A stretch of 64,000 nucleotides of DNA from Pseudomonadota bacterium (GCA_022360315.1 JAKSDA010000123.1:1-64000), one strand, 5' to 3'. Positions 8,317-17,879 are shown, counted from the first letter of the stretch. Notes: a model not told the origin generated them from the sequence alone. A program made the numbers and translations.

Positions 8317-9263
8317 TTCATTGCCCCCAAAAAAGTGTGGTTTGCGAACAACTCGCCCGGTTTCAGGCCTCTCATCGAGCATGAGATTACGCGAGTTTGT
8401 ACCGGCATTCCAGCCGATACGAGGAGGTCATTACTCGGGCCAGAGTCACCCAGGTGATGAAGTTGTTGACCTTGCCCCAGGAACCTCGTCTGTACGAAGA
8501 TCTCAGCGTGGCAACCAGCGTGTGGGCTCAGGACAGCACTCGGTCGATAGATTGCTGGCGCCAACGACCTCCAATACCAGAGCCAATCTCAGTACTCTCC
8601 TGATTTTTCGCCTCTGTCGGATCGCACGTATCATTTCTAGAATCTCGGCATTGTGAACCAACTTATGACGATAACCAACCATCATGAGACTTGCCCATTG
8701 AGCAGCTTATCTTTGTCAGCTTAGAAGCTAAATCCTACATCATCGACACGTTGACAACGTTATACCGTCTCGATAACCACCATTGGTCATCTGTATCTAT
8801 AGAATGACGAATGACTCTTCGGATGATCGACGTTGTACCGACCTTAGAGCCCAGGAGCCGAGTCAATTGAGCTCTTTCTCCTGGTCGGCTATGATGAAAC
8901 GCGCAAATACGATCATCTCGAGCAGTTAATGACTCTCTTGACCGGATGCCTGTGGGCGAACTTCAATCCGAAAGGGATTGACCCTGTAGCGACCGGCCTG
9001 CCGCGGGTCGCATTGCGGTATCCGCTTTCACCTGACGCGCTATTCGCCCTGATCCGAGCTGATCGTCTGCTGGCGCGCCGCACGCTGACCAGCCGTCGGG
9101 CCGTTGTAGAGGTGCGACGCGTTCAAGAATTGTAAAATCTGACGCTACCAACACGGATCGACGCGCCGGTGTCAAACCATCGCTGATTTATCGGTGCACA
9201 GCCGGGCCGGTTGCTCTATCCTGCGCCGCGAATTTGCATCAGTCTACTAGCCTGGAGCTACTC
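8317..9263. other. 947-bp gene-poor stretch with an orphan open frame
   Basis: This gap separates the permease from the divergent amidase and is AT-rich between about 8600 and 8900. The only frame of interest is on the plus strand from 8848 (after a TAG) to the TAA at 9133-9135. It contains GYDETRKYDHLEQLMTLL but no family is recognised and no good start codon exists early in it. It could be a gene remnant. No terminator or promoter was identified with confidence. Confidence 0.45.
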
Positions 9264-10898
9264 ATGTCGCGAATGCCCCGTTCGTTGTTTGGCCTGTCTG
9301 CAATCTCCACGCTCGCGCTGTTAATGCTCGTGTATGCCGGCGGATGTAGCGGCGAAGGCGAAAGCGAGTCGCCGTTGCTGGTAGATGGCGAGTCCGCGCG
9401 TGAGCCCGCCGAGCGCAACCCTCATGGGCTCGATCCGCTGTTTGCAACCGCCGCCGCGGAGTTTGATGTCCCGCAAGAAGTCCTCAAGGCAGTGTCATAT
9501 GTCAATACCCGCTTCGAAATGATCACCGGCGGTGAAGAATTCGACGGGGTTCCGCCGGCCTACGGGCTCATGGCCCTGCGCGGCGAGGCGCTCGAGCGCG
9601 GTGCCCGCCTGGCCGGCGTGCCGGCCGATTCAGTGCGCACCGATCCGATGGCCAATATTCTGGCCGCAGCGGCCATCCTGTTAGACCACGCAAACGAACT
9701 CGGCCTGGCCCGCGACCGCCTGGGGGCGTGGGCGCCGGCCATCGCGCGCATGAGCTGGATCGCCGGTGATAACGCCAGCGAAGCTCTGGCCGACTATATC
9801 CACGATGGAGTCTACCGGGTCATACGAAGCGGACTGGTCGCTCAGACGCCGGCGGGCGAGCTGATCGCTACCCTCGAGCCGGTGGCCGTGGACGCCGAAT
9901 TCGACCGCCCGGTCGCCGCCAAGGCCGCTGGCCCCGATTACTCCGGCTCGATCTGGCGTCCCTCGCCCAATTACAATTCCCGGCCCTCGGGCAGCATCGG
10001 AGATCCCGCGATGATCGTCATCCACACCTGCGAGGGCGGATATTCCGGCTGCTGGAGCTGGCTCACCAGCTCCTCCGCCAGGGTGAGCGCGCACTACGTG
10101 GTCAAGGAAGACGGGTCGGAGATCTCGCAGCTGGTCCGCGAGTCTCATCGCGCATGGCACGTCGGGGCCACCTATCAATGCAGCCGCAATGGCAACGTCG
10201 ATTGCTGGCGCAACGGGTACTCGGTGAATCACTTCTCCGTCGGCATCGAGCACGGTGGCTACGCCAGCCAGTCGTCATTTCCCGACGGCCAGATCGACGC
10301 CTCGGCCAAACTCGCCTGCGACATCGCGCGGGACAACGACATTCCGCGCGACAGCTATCACATCGTCGCCCACGGCACCCTGCAGCCCTACAATCGTACC
10401 GATCCCGGACCCAACTGGCCGTGGGCCGAATACCTCGATCGCATCAACGCCCACTGCGGCGGCGGTGGCGGCAGCGACACTATCATCGTGGACAGCAACA
10501 ACAACAACAACGATACGTCAAAAGGCTACATAGAACTATCCGGCAACTGGACCAGATCAACCAATGTCAGCGGTTACTACGGCACCGGCTACAGGTGGGC
10601 GTCGACCCAGGCGATATCCGACGGAGCGTCGTTCTGGTTTTATCTGCCCACGGCTGGAACCAGGACAATCGACGCCTGGTGGTCCGCTGCATCCGATCGT
10701 TCGCCCACTGCGCCGTTTATCATGTACAACGCCGGCGGCAGCAACGTGGGGTCGACTTCGGTTAACCAACAGGTAAATGGCGGCCGGTGGAACCAATTGG
10801 GCACCTATAATTTCCAGGCCGGCTGGAACCGGGTATACCTCAGTCGGTGGACCTCGACCGGCTACGTCGTCATTGCCGACGCAGTTCGCATTCGCTGA
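9264..10898 (+). CDS. N-acetylmuramoyl-L-alanine amidase lipoprotein with C-terminal golvesin-like domain
   Basis: A 544-aa predicted lipoprotein (ATG at 9264 with GGAG 8 nt upstream; lipobox YAGGC, Cys28). Residues about 55-140 resemble a lytic-transglycosylase (SLT) fold, including PPAYGLMAL, but the expected catalytic Glu is Asn81 (SYVNTRFE). About 210-410 is an Amidase_2/PGRP-type zinc amidase domain, with His in [24 protein letters not shown] and [15 protein letters not shown] Gly/Asn linker ([13 protein letters not shown]) leads to a domain at about 425-544 resembling the golvesin/xanthan-lyase C-terminal beta domain. It likely cleaves or remodels peptidoglycan at the cell surface. The next gene starts 16 bp downstream, so they are probably co-transcribed. 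Confidence 0.88.
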   Translation: MSRMPRSLFGLSAISTLALLMLVYAGGCSGEGESESPLLVDGESAREPAERNPHGLDPLFATAAAEFDVPQEVLKAVSYVNTRFEMITGGEEFDGVPPAYGLMALRGEALERGARLAGVPADSVRTDPMANILAAAAILLDHANELGLARDRLGAWAPAIARMSWIAGDNASEALADYIHDGVYRVIRSGLVAQTPAGELIATLEPVAVDAEFDRPVAAKAAGPDYSGSIWRPSPNYNSRPSGSIGDPAMIVIHTCEGGYSGCWSWLTSSSARVSAHYVVKEDGSEISQLVRESHRAWHVGATYQCSRNGNVDCWRNGYSVNHFSVGIEHGGYASQSSFPDGQIDASAKLACDIARDNDIPRDSYHIVAHGTLQPYNRTDPGPNWPWAEYLDRINAHCGGGGGSDTIIVDSNNNNNDTSKGYIELSGNWTRSTNVSGYYGTGYRWASTQAISDGASFWFYLPTAGTRTIDAWWSAASDRSPTAPFIMYNAGGSNVGSTSVNQQVNGGRWNQLGTYNFQAGWNRVYLSRWTSTGYVVIADAVRIR

Positions 10899-10914
10899 CC
10901 TCGCGGGTCCCGAC

Positions 10915-12081
10915 ATGGGCTTGCGTACGTTTACCGGCGCGCTCTTTTTCGGCCTCCTTTCCTGGTCTGCGAGCAGTTGCTCGAACTCGTCATCGGGGTC
11001 CAGTGGGTCCCGGGCGGGACCCATCGCCATGGACGAGCGCGAGCGGATCGCCGGGGTCATCGCCTTTGTCGCCGAGCGGGCAGCCAGCAAAGATGTCTGG
11101 CTGGTACGGCCGACCGGACGTGAGTCGCAACTCACGCGCAGCCCTCAGGACGAATTTCCGGCCGCACCGTCACCCGATGGCACCTCCTTGCTGGTCGTCG
11201 CCACGCAGCAATCCGTTGGCGTGCACCGCGAGCAATTGCGCTGGGTCCCGCTCGACGGCCGCGCGGCGATCGCCATCGGCGCGCCCACCGGGCGCGCGCG
11301 CAATCCCAGCTGGGCTCCAGATGGCAGTTTTTTCGTGGCCGAGTCCGACGCCCGGGGCTTTAGCGATCTGGTCCGCACATCGCCAAACGCGAACACACCG
11401 CCACTGCCATTGGCCACTGCGCGGGCCGGCAACTTCGAGCCCAGCGTATCGCCCGATGGCAAGTTCATCGCCTTTGTATCGAGCCGCGAAGGCAACCCCG
11501 AGATCTATGTCATGACCGCCGATGGCAGTCTGGTCCGTCGTCTGACCGCGTTTCACAGAGAAGATCGGGCACCGATGTGGAGCCCCGACGGACAGTGGAT
11601 CGCATTTCTGAGCCGCCGCGAGGGAACCGCCCGGCTTTTTATCGTCCGGCCCGATGGCACCGGCATGAGAGTTTTGTCGCGATCTGCTGCCGTTGGCGAG
11701 CAACGCGAGGCAGCCTGGAGCCCAGACGGCCGCAACCTGGCCTTTGTCGGACGCCGGGCCGACGGCACCACGCGCATATGGAAAGTCTCGATCGACAGCA
11801 GTCGGACGCCCCGGCAAGAAATGCCAGGCGACGTTGCAACCGAGCAGAGCAGCCGAGCGGCCGACGACTCGACCGGTGAGCCGGTCGCCTTGACCGATGG
11901 CAAAAGCCGCGATGATCAACCGGCATGGAGCCCGGACGGCCGCTATATCGCGTTTGTGTCCGAGCGCACTGGCGACGCCGAGATCTTTCTCATGCGAGCC
12001 GACGGCAGCGGCCAAACCAGACTCACCCGAGCCCCGGGAGCCGACTGGCTGCCTCGCTGGCTGGTTCCGCCTGCCCGGTAG
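10915..12081 (+). CDS. TolB-like beta-propeller lipoprotein
   Basis: A 388-aa protein with a leader ending in a likely lipobox (SASSC). At least six PD40/WD40-like blades follow, each carrying SPDG or [64 protein letters not shown]. Such propellers resemble the TolB C-terminal domain and usually mediate protein contacts in the periplasm or at the surface. ATG at 10915 is chosen because it gives a clean leader and sits 16 bp after the amidase stop. No peptidase or kinase domain is attached. A role with the amidase in envelope maintenance is inferred from the operon only. Confidence 0.85.
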   Translation: MGLRTFTGALFFGLLSWSASSCSNSSSGSSGSRAGPIAMDERERIAGVIAFVAERAASKDVWLVRPTGRESQLTRSPQDEFPAAPSPDGTSLLVVATQQSVGVHREQLRWVPLDGRAAIAIGAPTGRARNPSWAPDGSFFVAESDARGFSDLVRTSPNANTPPLPLATARAGNFEPSVSPDGKFIAFVSSREGNPEIYVMTADGSLVRRLTAFHREDRAPMWSPDGQWIAFLSRREGTARLFIVRPDGTGMRVLSRSAAVGEQREAAWSPDGRNLAFVGRRADGTTRIWKVSIDSSRTPRQEMPGDVATEQSSRAADDSTGEPVALTDGKSRDDQPAWSPDGRYIAFVSERTGDAEIFLMRADGSGQTRLTRAPGADWLPRWLVPPAR

Positions 12082-12133
12082 CAAACTGCGAATTCGCGTG
12101 CCAAGGAGAGCAACCCGGCGTGAAGCGAATTAC

Positions 12134-12316
12134 GTCGCGTTTGGGCTCCTTGACCAGGCTGGCGAATTTCTATTCGACATCACTCGCGCGATTACAACAC
12201 TCCGGGCGGCGCGCAATTATATGCCTGAGAACATCATCGTAGGCATACCGAATCCAACTACCGAGCGACGCTTCGATTTGGCGCTCAAGGTCAAGGGGCT
12301 CAATGGTCAGCGCTAG
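12134..12316 (+). pseudogene. Probable esterase (EsD/IroE-type) remnant
   Basis: In the 312-bp gap between two genes, the plus frame ending at the TAG at 12314-12316 reads about 60 residues that look like the middle of a bacterial esterase. The recognisable parts are FLFDITRAITTL, then MPENIIVGIPNP, then TTERRFDL, comparable to the MPEMIVVGIPN and TRDLTP stretch of that family. No start, nucleophile GxSxG or His region remains. The local sequence is more AT-rich than the neighbours. The assignment rests on motif resemblance by eye. Confidence 0.4.
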
Positions 12317-12393
12317 TATCGCGGTGGCGGCGACCCCGGAAAGTATCTGGGTTTCTTTCGCGACGAACTCATTCCTCGAGGCGTTTGCCTTCT

Positions 12394-13305
12394 TCAATTG
12401 CCGCTGGCAGCGCAGCGAAAGCCGACCAGTACATGGCGCACCCAGGCGCGGCGGCCGTGCATGGACGCTCCGCGACCCACACCAGCGTAATCATCCCAGG
12501 CCGAGCCCTTGACTGTCATGGCGGTTTTTCTGTGCGGCCATGGCGTGGAGGTCCACTGAAATACATTGCCCGCAGCATCCAGCATGCTGTATGCGCTGGC
12601 CCCGTCCGGAAAACTGCCCACAGCCACCGTATCCAGCGGCCCGCCGACCTGACTGTTCAATTTGCTCGCGTCAAACTCATGACCCCACGGATAGATCGAT
12701 CCTTTTTTTCCACGCGCTGCTTTTTCGTACTCCGCTGTGGTCGGTAAGCGCCGCTTCTCGCCGACCGCCACACCACGCCACCGACAGTACGCATCGGCCT
12801 CTCGCCAGGTAACCAGTACCACCGGATGATCCTCGCGTCCCCTGGGAGGCGACTCGGAGCGCCAATTGTAGCGCAACACCTGGGTATCATAGTCCTGAAT
12901 GAATCGCTGCTTCATCCACATCGCCCGGTCGATGAATGGTGGCTCGATGCCCGTATCTCGGACGAATTCAGCGTAAGCCACATTGGTCACCGGAGTCTGA
13001 TCGATGCGATATCGATCGAGATGCGCAACATGGCGGTCTTCTTCGCGCTCGAACCACTGGAACCGGCGAGCGCCATCGTGCCCCGCTGTCGCGCGGTAAT
13101 CGTCGTACGCCTGCTCGCGCTCTTCCGGGGTTGAACCCGCAATATAGTCGCCGGCCCCTACAGTGATCATCCGCCGATCAGCCGCCTGCGAATGCGACAC
13201 ATCGCCTCCACCATACTGAATCTGGGACGTGGGCTTGCTCACCTTGGGACTCGAAGAACAAGCGGACAACAAGGCGACTTGTACGACCATGCTGATGCTG
13301 CGCAT
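12394..13305 (-). CDS. FGE-sulfatase (SUMF1)-fold lipoprotein
   Basis: A 303-aa lipoprotein (leader MRSISMVVQVALLSAC, lipobox LSAC) with a formylglycine-generating-enzyme/sulfatase-modifying-factor domain at about 60-300. Landmarks are the start MITVGAGDYIAGS, IDQTPVTNVAYAEFV, DHPVVLVTWREADAYCRWRG, RLPTTAEYEKAARG, YPWGHEFD, GNVFQWTSTPW, VKGSAWDD and the terminal HVLVGFRCA. Only one of the two catalytic Cys positions of true FGE is evident, and no sulfatase is nearby. A non-catalytic or ligand-binding role, as in many family members of kinase-rich bacteria, is more likely. The start at 13305 is preferred over an upstream TTG because it gives a standard lipoprotein leader. It is divergent from the TPR membrane protein gene at 13381. 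Confidence 0.8.
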   Translation of the reverse strand: MRSISMVVQVALLSACSSSPKVSKPTSQIQYGGGDVSHSQAADRRMITVGAGDYIAGSTPEEREQAYDDYRATAGHDGARRFQWFEREEDRHVAHLDRYRIDQTPVTNVAYAEFVRDTGIEPPFIDRAMWMKQRFIQDYDTQVLRYNWRSESPPRGREDHPVVLVTWREADAYCRWRGVAVGEKRRLPTTAEYEKAARGKKGSIYPWGHEFDASKLNSQVGGPLDTVAVGSFPDGASAYSMLDAAGNVFQWTSTPWPHRKTAMTVKGSAWDDYAGVGRGASMHGRRAWVRHVLVGFRCAASGN

Positions 13306-13380
13306 GGACCAAAGGTAAAAACAATCGGCCGGTGCATGGCAAGAGCGTGCTATCCTCAACTACCGGGATCGGGAGTCGCG

Positions 13381-14322
13381 ATGAACGGCGAGCGCAACGA
13401 CGCATTGGCCATCCGATCGGCCGCACCGGCGGCCACACCGGCCAAGGTGCGGTTCAAGACTGCATCGTCACTCGACAGTGCGGATATCGGCGATATCATC
13501 CTGATCGACGATCGCGGGGAAGTGATCGGCCCGGGCCAGTTGCGGCGCATGCGCTGGCTGTTCAACCTCAAGCTCGGCGCAGCGACCGGCGCATTTGCGG
13601 TGATCCCCGCGGTGATCTTCGGCTCGGCGTGGCTGGGCTGGCTGGCTGCGTTCGGTTATCTGGGCGTGCGCTCGTGGCGCGCCCGCCCGGCCTACGCAGT
13701 CCGCCGCGGCGTGGCACTGGTTGCAGCCCGCGAGTACAGCGCCGCCGAGAAGCTTTTCAGACAGATGGAAAGCCGAGAGCTGGAGTTTCACCACCAGCGG
13801 ATCGTGGACGTATATATGGCCAAGATCGCCTGGCGGTTTGGCCGCTTCGACGAGGCCAACGATCGCTACCAACGCGCCATGTCTGCACTGAGCAGAAACA
13901 AACACGGGGAAGCTGGTATGTACTGGTTATGCGCGTTCGATCGAGTCCAGCTCACCTGCGCGCGCGGTGACGTGGAGCGCGCGGTACAACTTCGCCGCAA
14001 AATGATCGACGCACCAAAGGGCGAGTACTTTCAGTTCGAGCGACTGTTCACCGATCTGCTCATCGGGTTTCATCAGGGCACCAGCAAGGAGGTCGAGGAC
14101 GACCTCTACGATGCGGTCAAGATCACCCTGCAGAGCAACTGTTTTGGCCGCTCGCTGGTGCTCCTGTCCTGGGCCTTTCACGACCGGGGTGACGATGAAA
14201 TGGCCGTGGTCACTCTGAGCCAGGCACCGTCGCGACTGACGCGGGATTCCTTTGCCGATGCCATCCCGCGCCTCCACGACTGGATGATGGATAAGTGCGC
14301 CGAGTGGGGTGTGGACCTGTAG
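13381..14322 (+). CDS. TPR-containing membrane protein, function unknown
   Basis: A 313-aa protein with an N-terminal cytosolic part (about 1-60, with DIGDIILIDDRGEVIGPGQ) and a hydrophobic pair at about 65-100 (AFAVIPAVIFGSAWLGWLAAFGY). A helical region with at least three TPR-like units follows (REYSAAEKLFRQME, FGRFDEANDRYQRAM, DDEMAVVTLSQAP). No enzymatic motif is seen. It is divergent from the FGE-like lipoprotein (75 bp between starts). The methyltransferase gene begins 17 bp after its stop, so those two are probably one transcript. Confidence 0.75.
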   Translation: MNGERNDALAIRSAAPAATPAKVRFKTASSLDSADIGDIILIDDRGEVIGPGQLRRMRWLFNLKLGAATGAFAVIPAVIFGSAWLGWLAAFGYLGVRSWRARPAYAVRRGVALVAAREYSAAEKLFRQMESRELEFHHQRIVDVYMAKIAWRFGRFDEANDRYQRAMSALSRNKHGEAGMYWLCAFDRVQLTCARGDVERAVQLRRKMIDAPKGEYFQFERLFTDLLIGFHQGTSKEVEDDLYDAVKITLQSNCFGRSLVLLSWAFHDRGDDEMAVVTLSQAPSRLTRDSFADAIPRLHDWMMDKCAEWGVDL

Positions 14323-14338
14323 CGAGAGGAACGGCGGC

Positions 14339-15571
14339 GTGCCGACTCTACCCGTGGTCTCGCTCGGCAAAGATCTCGGCAAGGCTATCGGCCTGGGCCA
14401 TCCGTGGATCTACGACCGCGCGCTGGCCCGCAAACAACCGCCTTTCGAGCCCGGGCAACTGGTTCGCGTGGCCTACCGCGGCCGCGACCTGGCCACGGGC
14501 TTTGCCGACCCCGATGGGCCGATCGCAGTGCGCCTGCTTCACTGCTCGCTCGACCGAACTCCCACCAGGGCCGATACTCAGGTCGGTAGCCCAACCTGGG
14601 TCATGCAACGCGCCGAGCGCGCGGCCCGCCTGCGCGCGTCCGATCCGACGTTGACCCAGACCAACGCGATCCGGCTCATCCATGGCGAAAATGACTACAT
14701 GCCCGGCCTGGTCGTGGACCTCTACGACGACACTGCTGTGGTCGTATTCGACGGTCGCGCAGCGTCGGCGTTCTGGCGGCCGCGAATTCGCTCTGTGCAA
14801 CGCGGGGTGGCCCGGGTCGGCTTTGCACCGGCCCGCTGGTGGGCCAGACCGGGTTCTGCAATGAGAGGCCAACCGGCCGAGAATCCTCTCCACGGCGACG
14901 AGCCGCCCGAAACCATCGTAATCCACGACCGCGAGGCGCGCTTCGAGGTCGACGTTCGCCTCGGCCAAAAAACCGGACTGTTCCTCGATCAGCGGGAAAA
15001 CCGATACCGGGTCGCCGAATTTGCCGCTGGGCTGGACGTGCTCAATCTATTCGCCTACACGGGAGGATTCTCGATACACGCCGCACTGGCCGGTGCCCGG
15101 AAGGTCACCTCGATCGACCTGGCCGGTCCGGTCAATTCCGCAGCGCAGCGCAACTTTGCCCTGAGCCAGCTCGAATCAGCTCACCATCGGTTTGTCACTG
15201 CAGACTGTTTTACGTATCTGGCCAGCGCGTTGTCGCACGGCGAGCGCTATGGCCTTGTCATCGTCGATCCGCCCAGTTTTGCGCCTAGCAAGCAAGCTCG
15301 GCCACGCGCGCTCGACGCCTATCGCCGACTCAATCGCATGGCCCTCGACGTGACCGCACCCGGCGGCTGGCTGGTCTCAGCGTCGTGCTCGAGCCATATC
15401 TCGCTGGCAGACTTGATGGACGTGCTGGCCTCGGCTGGCCAACACAGCAGCCGAACAGTGCAAATTGTCGAAATACGCGGAGCCAGCAGCGATCACCCAA
15501 CCCGACCCGGATTTCCCGAAGGCCAGTACTTGAAGCTGATCATTGCAGCAGTGGGCCCCTCAGGCGGCTAG
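14339..15571 (+). CDS. rlmI: RlmI-type class I SAM-dependent rRNA methyltransferase
   Basis: A 410-aa protein of the RlmI/RlmK-like family, which forms 5-methylcytosine in 23S rRNA (C1962 in E. coli). The N-terminus has the PUA-domain feature HPWIYDRAL. The central EEHUD-like part includes LIHGENDYMPGLVVDLY. The hallmark GLFLDQRENR precedes the SAM site DVLNLFAYTGGFSIHAA. The motif IVDPPSFAPS and the catalytic-Cys motif SASCSSHIS are both present. GTG at 14339 is chosen because GAGAGG lies just upstream and the product then starts at the usual PUA position. There is an unusual Arg/Pro-rich insert at about 155-200 (FWRPRIRSVQRG, WARPGSAMRG). It is probably co-transcribed with the TPR membrane protein and followed by a REP-like hairpin element. 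Confidence 0.88.
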   Translation: MPTLPVVSLGKDLGKAIGLGHPWIYDRALARKQPPFEPGQLVRVAYRGRDLATGFADPDGPIAVRLLHCSLDRTPTRADTQVGSPTWVMQRAERAARLRASDPTLTQTNAIRLIHGENDYMPGLVVDLYDDTAVVVFDGRAASAFWRPRIRSVQRGVARVGFAPARWWARPGSAMRGQPAENPLHGDEPPETIVIHDREARFEVDVRLGQKTGLFLDQRENRYRVAEFAAGLDVLNLFAYTGGFSIHAALAGARKVTSIDLAGPVNSAAQRNFALSQLESAHHRFVTADCFTYLASALSHGERYGLVIVDPPSFAPSKQARPRALDAYRRLNRMALDVTAPGGWLVSASCSSHISLADLMDVLASAGQHSSRTVQIVEIRGASSDHPTRPGFPEGQYLKLIIAAVGPSGG

Positions 15572-15583
15572 TCCGGGCCAGCC

Positions 15584-15669
15584 GCATTCGGGAAAGGTCG
15601 TCTTTCCCGAATCTGCGTGCGCTTTGCCCAATAATGGTAGCGGCATTGGGGATTTTTTCCGAACGCCGC
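15584..15669 (+). repeat. REP-like structured repeat, copy A
   Basis: It starts 12 bp after the methyltransferase stop. It contains a perfect 10-bp hairpin (15586-15595 with 15603-15612, arms ATTCGGGAAA/TTTCCCGAAT). A core CTTTGCCCAATAATGGTAGC follows, then a second imperfect hairpin ending at 15669. The same order of parts is found at 47908-48060. There is no T tract, so it is not a classic intrinsic terminator, though the hairpins could act as one or protect transcript ends. Confidence 0.65.
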
Positions 15670-15675
15670 TGGAGC

Positions 15676-16509
15676 TCAGGGAGTTTCTGGAGCCCCGGCC
15701 GGGGTGTACTGGGTGAGCTGATAAAAGTGCAGGTTGGAATTGGCGATCTGGACCACGCCGACGTCATCGGCGAACCACAGCTTGCTGATCGTATTGGCCG
15801 GCACGTTGAACAGGTAGGGATCGGGCTTGGTTTCAATGTTAACACTGCCGCGCATATCGACCTGCACCGGAGTGGCCTTGTACTGACCAAGGTCTGTGGC
15901 GACGTCTTCGGGCAAACCAATGAGCACGACGCGCTGCAGATCGAGGGTGCCGTTCACCATCTGAGCACCGGTGCCATCGACCGGTTTGCGCGTGAAGGTG
16001 GTCTTTACTTCCTCGGTCCATTCGGGGATGCGCACCTGGCCAGCTCGAAACATATAGGTGTTGCCAGTGCGTTCGATTTCGCCCAGCTCGATATTCAAAC
16101 CGCCACCCGGCTCACCGGAAAAGTAAATGCTCTCGGGTGGAACATTCAGCTTGTCGCGCTCGCACGTGAGAACGGTCTTGTAGGTTCGGTAGCCCAGGTT
16201 CTCCTCGAGCTCGATCGACGTCACCTTGTCCTCGGTCGCTACCGACAACACTTTGATGATGACTTTTTCGGGCTGTCTCGGCTTGGGCCGCGGCTGCTTG
16301 GGCTTGGGCAAGCCCGGTAGCTCGCGCGCCTCGTACACCCACTCGGCACCTGGCACGAGCGGAAATGCGCGGAGGTTACAGGCCGGCTTCGGCGTTGCCT
16401 TTGCCTGGGCCCGGGCAGTGGTGTCCGAGATGGGAGAATTACCCGAAACCAACAACGTGGCCACCGCAGTGACCGCCACCATGATCGGCTTGGAAGTGCG
16501 TACCAACAC
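15676..16509 (-). CDS. Secreted protein of unknown function
   Basis: A 277-aa protein with an N-terminal signal-like segment (VAVTAVATLLVSG). The opening NLRAFPLVPGAEWVYEA is a phrase shared with uncharacterised TapB/DUF3108-like beta-rich secreted proteins. A Pro/Lys/Arg spacer (LPGLPKPKQPRPKPRQPE) and an all-beta remainder ending WFADDVGVVQIANSN follow. No catalytic motif is seen. The GTG start at 16509 has AAAGGGA 5 nt upstream; an internal ATG at 16482 is an alternative. It is likely periplasmic or surface. It converges on the methyltransferase, with the REP-like element between them. Confidence 0.7.
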   Translation of the reverse strand: MLVRTSKPIMVAVTAVATLLVSGNSPISDTTARAQAKATPKPACNLRAFPLVPGAEWVYEARELPGLPKPKQPRPKPRQPEKVIIKVLSVATEDKVTSIELEENLGYRTYKTVLTCERDKLNVPPESIYFSGEPGGGLNIELGEIERTGNTYMFRAGQVRIPEWTEEVKTTFTRKPVDGTGAQMVNGTLDLQRVVLIGLPEDVATDLGQYKATPVQVDMRGSVNIETKPDPYLFNVPANTISKLWFADDVGVVQIANSNLHFYQLTQYTPAGAPETP

Positions 16510-16662
16510 AGTGTCCCTTTCTGCAAGACTTGGTAGCTTTCATACGGCAGAAAGGGACTTGAAAGCAAGACCCTGACACTCGCTGCCAGCGCATCACAAC
16601 CGACATGTCCCGCCATCATTACAGCGATTACACAGTTGTCTCAGAATAACCCTGAATGAAGC

Positions 16663-17316
16663 TCACCGGCACTGTTCGTAGGTCGCGTCTGCTGACAGGG
16701 GGGGACAGAATCTCTTTACGAGATCGCGAAAGATGGCCATGTCGCGCATCTTGCGAAAATCGGGATCGAGCTTGCGGCGAAACTCGCCGCGACCCAGCAG
16801 GCGGTCCAATTTGAGCTCGACAGCGGCTTTTTGGCTGCGCAGTTTGCGCAGGTTAAACAGTCGTTCGAGCAGATTGATCGAGCATTGTGGCCTGTCGATG
16901 CGCGCGTATGCCGCGGCGAGGTTGTACGTGGCGTGGACATTATAGGGGTCGGACCGCAATGCAGTAATGAATAGATCGACTGCGTCGGTGATGAGCTCTT
17001 CCCGCTCGATGCGCGGAACATTGGGATCTTCGGCCCGTTGCAGCTTATTGAACCCCTGATTGGCCAGACTTTTGGACTCGTCGATGCTGCGCTGGGGATA
17101 GGCCACCGACGGAGGCAGCGAGCGAGGATCGGTGGGCTCGCAGTCGCGCCGGGTGTCTGCCTTGACGGTTTTTTTGGCCTTGATCGCCTTGGGACGCCGG
17201 GGCGCTGGAGGCGGCTTGACCTCGAGATTCTGCTGGCAATCACACAAGACAAAGAGCGCGGCGACAAACAGCCATGCGACGCCGCGGTTGGTCTTCCCGT
17301 GCCGGTGGTTCATCAT
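16663..17316 (-). CDS. TPR lipoprotein, paralogue of its upstream neighbour
   Basis: A 217-aa protein with a leader (GVAWLFVAALFVLC) and likely lipidated Cys, a basic/Pro linker (PPPAPRRPKAIKAKKTVK) and a helical TPR-like region (DPYNVHATYNLAAAYARID). Its ATG overlaps the TGA of 17313-17879, so translation is probably coupled. The shared phrase DPY..ATY..AAAYA and the following xCxxNLLxRL pattern mark it as a tandem duplicate of that neighbour. Function is unknown. Position downstream of the Exb/Tol-type set suggests an envelope role. Confidence 0.75.
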   Translation of the reverse strand: MMNHRHGKTNRGVAWLFVAALFVLCDCQQNLEVKPPPAPRRPKAIKAKKTVKADTRRDCEPTDPRSLPPSVAYPQRSIDESKSLANQGFNKLQRAEDPNVPRIEREELITDAVDLFITALRSDPYNVHATYNLAAAYARIDRPQCSINLLERLFNLRKLRSQKAAVELKLDRLLGRGEFRRKLDPDFRKMRDMAIFRDLVKRFCPPLSADATYEQCR

Positions 17317-17879
17317 CGGCCCAATGCCTGGTCGGCGTCCTTGCGGAACAGATCGAAACTCTGGTCGCGCAGAGCGCGATTGATCGCCCGTTCTGCCGAT
17401 GCTTCCGCCGCGGGCATTTTGGTGAGGTCGTTGAGTCGCTGAAGCAGCGCCACCGCGCAGCCTTTCTTGCCGACGCTGGCGTATGCCGCCGCCATTCGAT
17501 AGGTGGCTTCGGCACTGTAGGGATCGGCCTGGAGCGCGTTGCGCAGCTTGCCCAGTGCATCGCCCACAGCGGTGATGCGCGATGATCCTTCCTGTCGCTC
17601 GGCTTCGAGCAGAATCTCTTCGGCCTGCCTGGTCAGCTGGCGGCTGGTCCGAGTCCGGCGCCGAACTCGACTGTTATCGGCGAAGAAATTGGTTCGGCAT
17701 TTCTCGTCGAGCACAGGAGCTTCTGCATTCTCCGCTTGCTGAGCAGATTCGGGTTTTCTCTTTTTGCGCGGTTTTTTGAGCTTTTCGGGCTTACCGCTGT
17801 ACGGATGGGCACATCCAGCTTCGGCAGTGATTGCGCCCAGTGCAAAAACCACGGCGAGGATGACTGTCGCAGACCTCAT
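17313..17879 (-). CDS. TPR lipoprotein, first of an overlapping paralogue pair
   Basis: A 188-aa protein starting MRSATVILAVVFALGA with a lipobox-like EAGC, a very basic linker (KPEKLKKPRKKRKPE), a conserved Cys (DEKCRTNFF) and TPR-like helices (DPYSAEATYRMAAAYASVG). ATG at 17879 is preferred over upstream frames because it begins a proper signal. The stop overlaps the next gene. It is the same size and architecture as its paralogue. It lies 87 bp downstream of a membrane-protein gene on the same strand. Confidence 0.75.
   Translation of the reverse strand: MRSATVILAVVFALGAITAEAGCAHPYSGKPEKLKKPRKKRKPESAQQAENAEAPVLDEKCRTNFFADNSRVRRRTRTSRQLTRQAEEILLEAERQEGSSRITAVGDALGKLRNALQADPYSAEATYRMAAAYASVGKKGCAVALLQRLNDLTKMPAAEASAERAINRALRDQSFDLFRKDADQALGR

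Noticed and set aside
12170..12397. Minus frame of 75 aa in the gap after the beta-propeller gene
   Set aside because: No family character; the opposite strand shows the esterase-like remnant in the same place.
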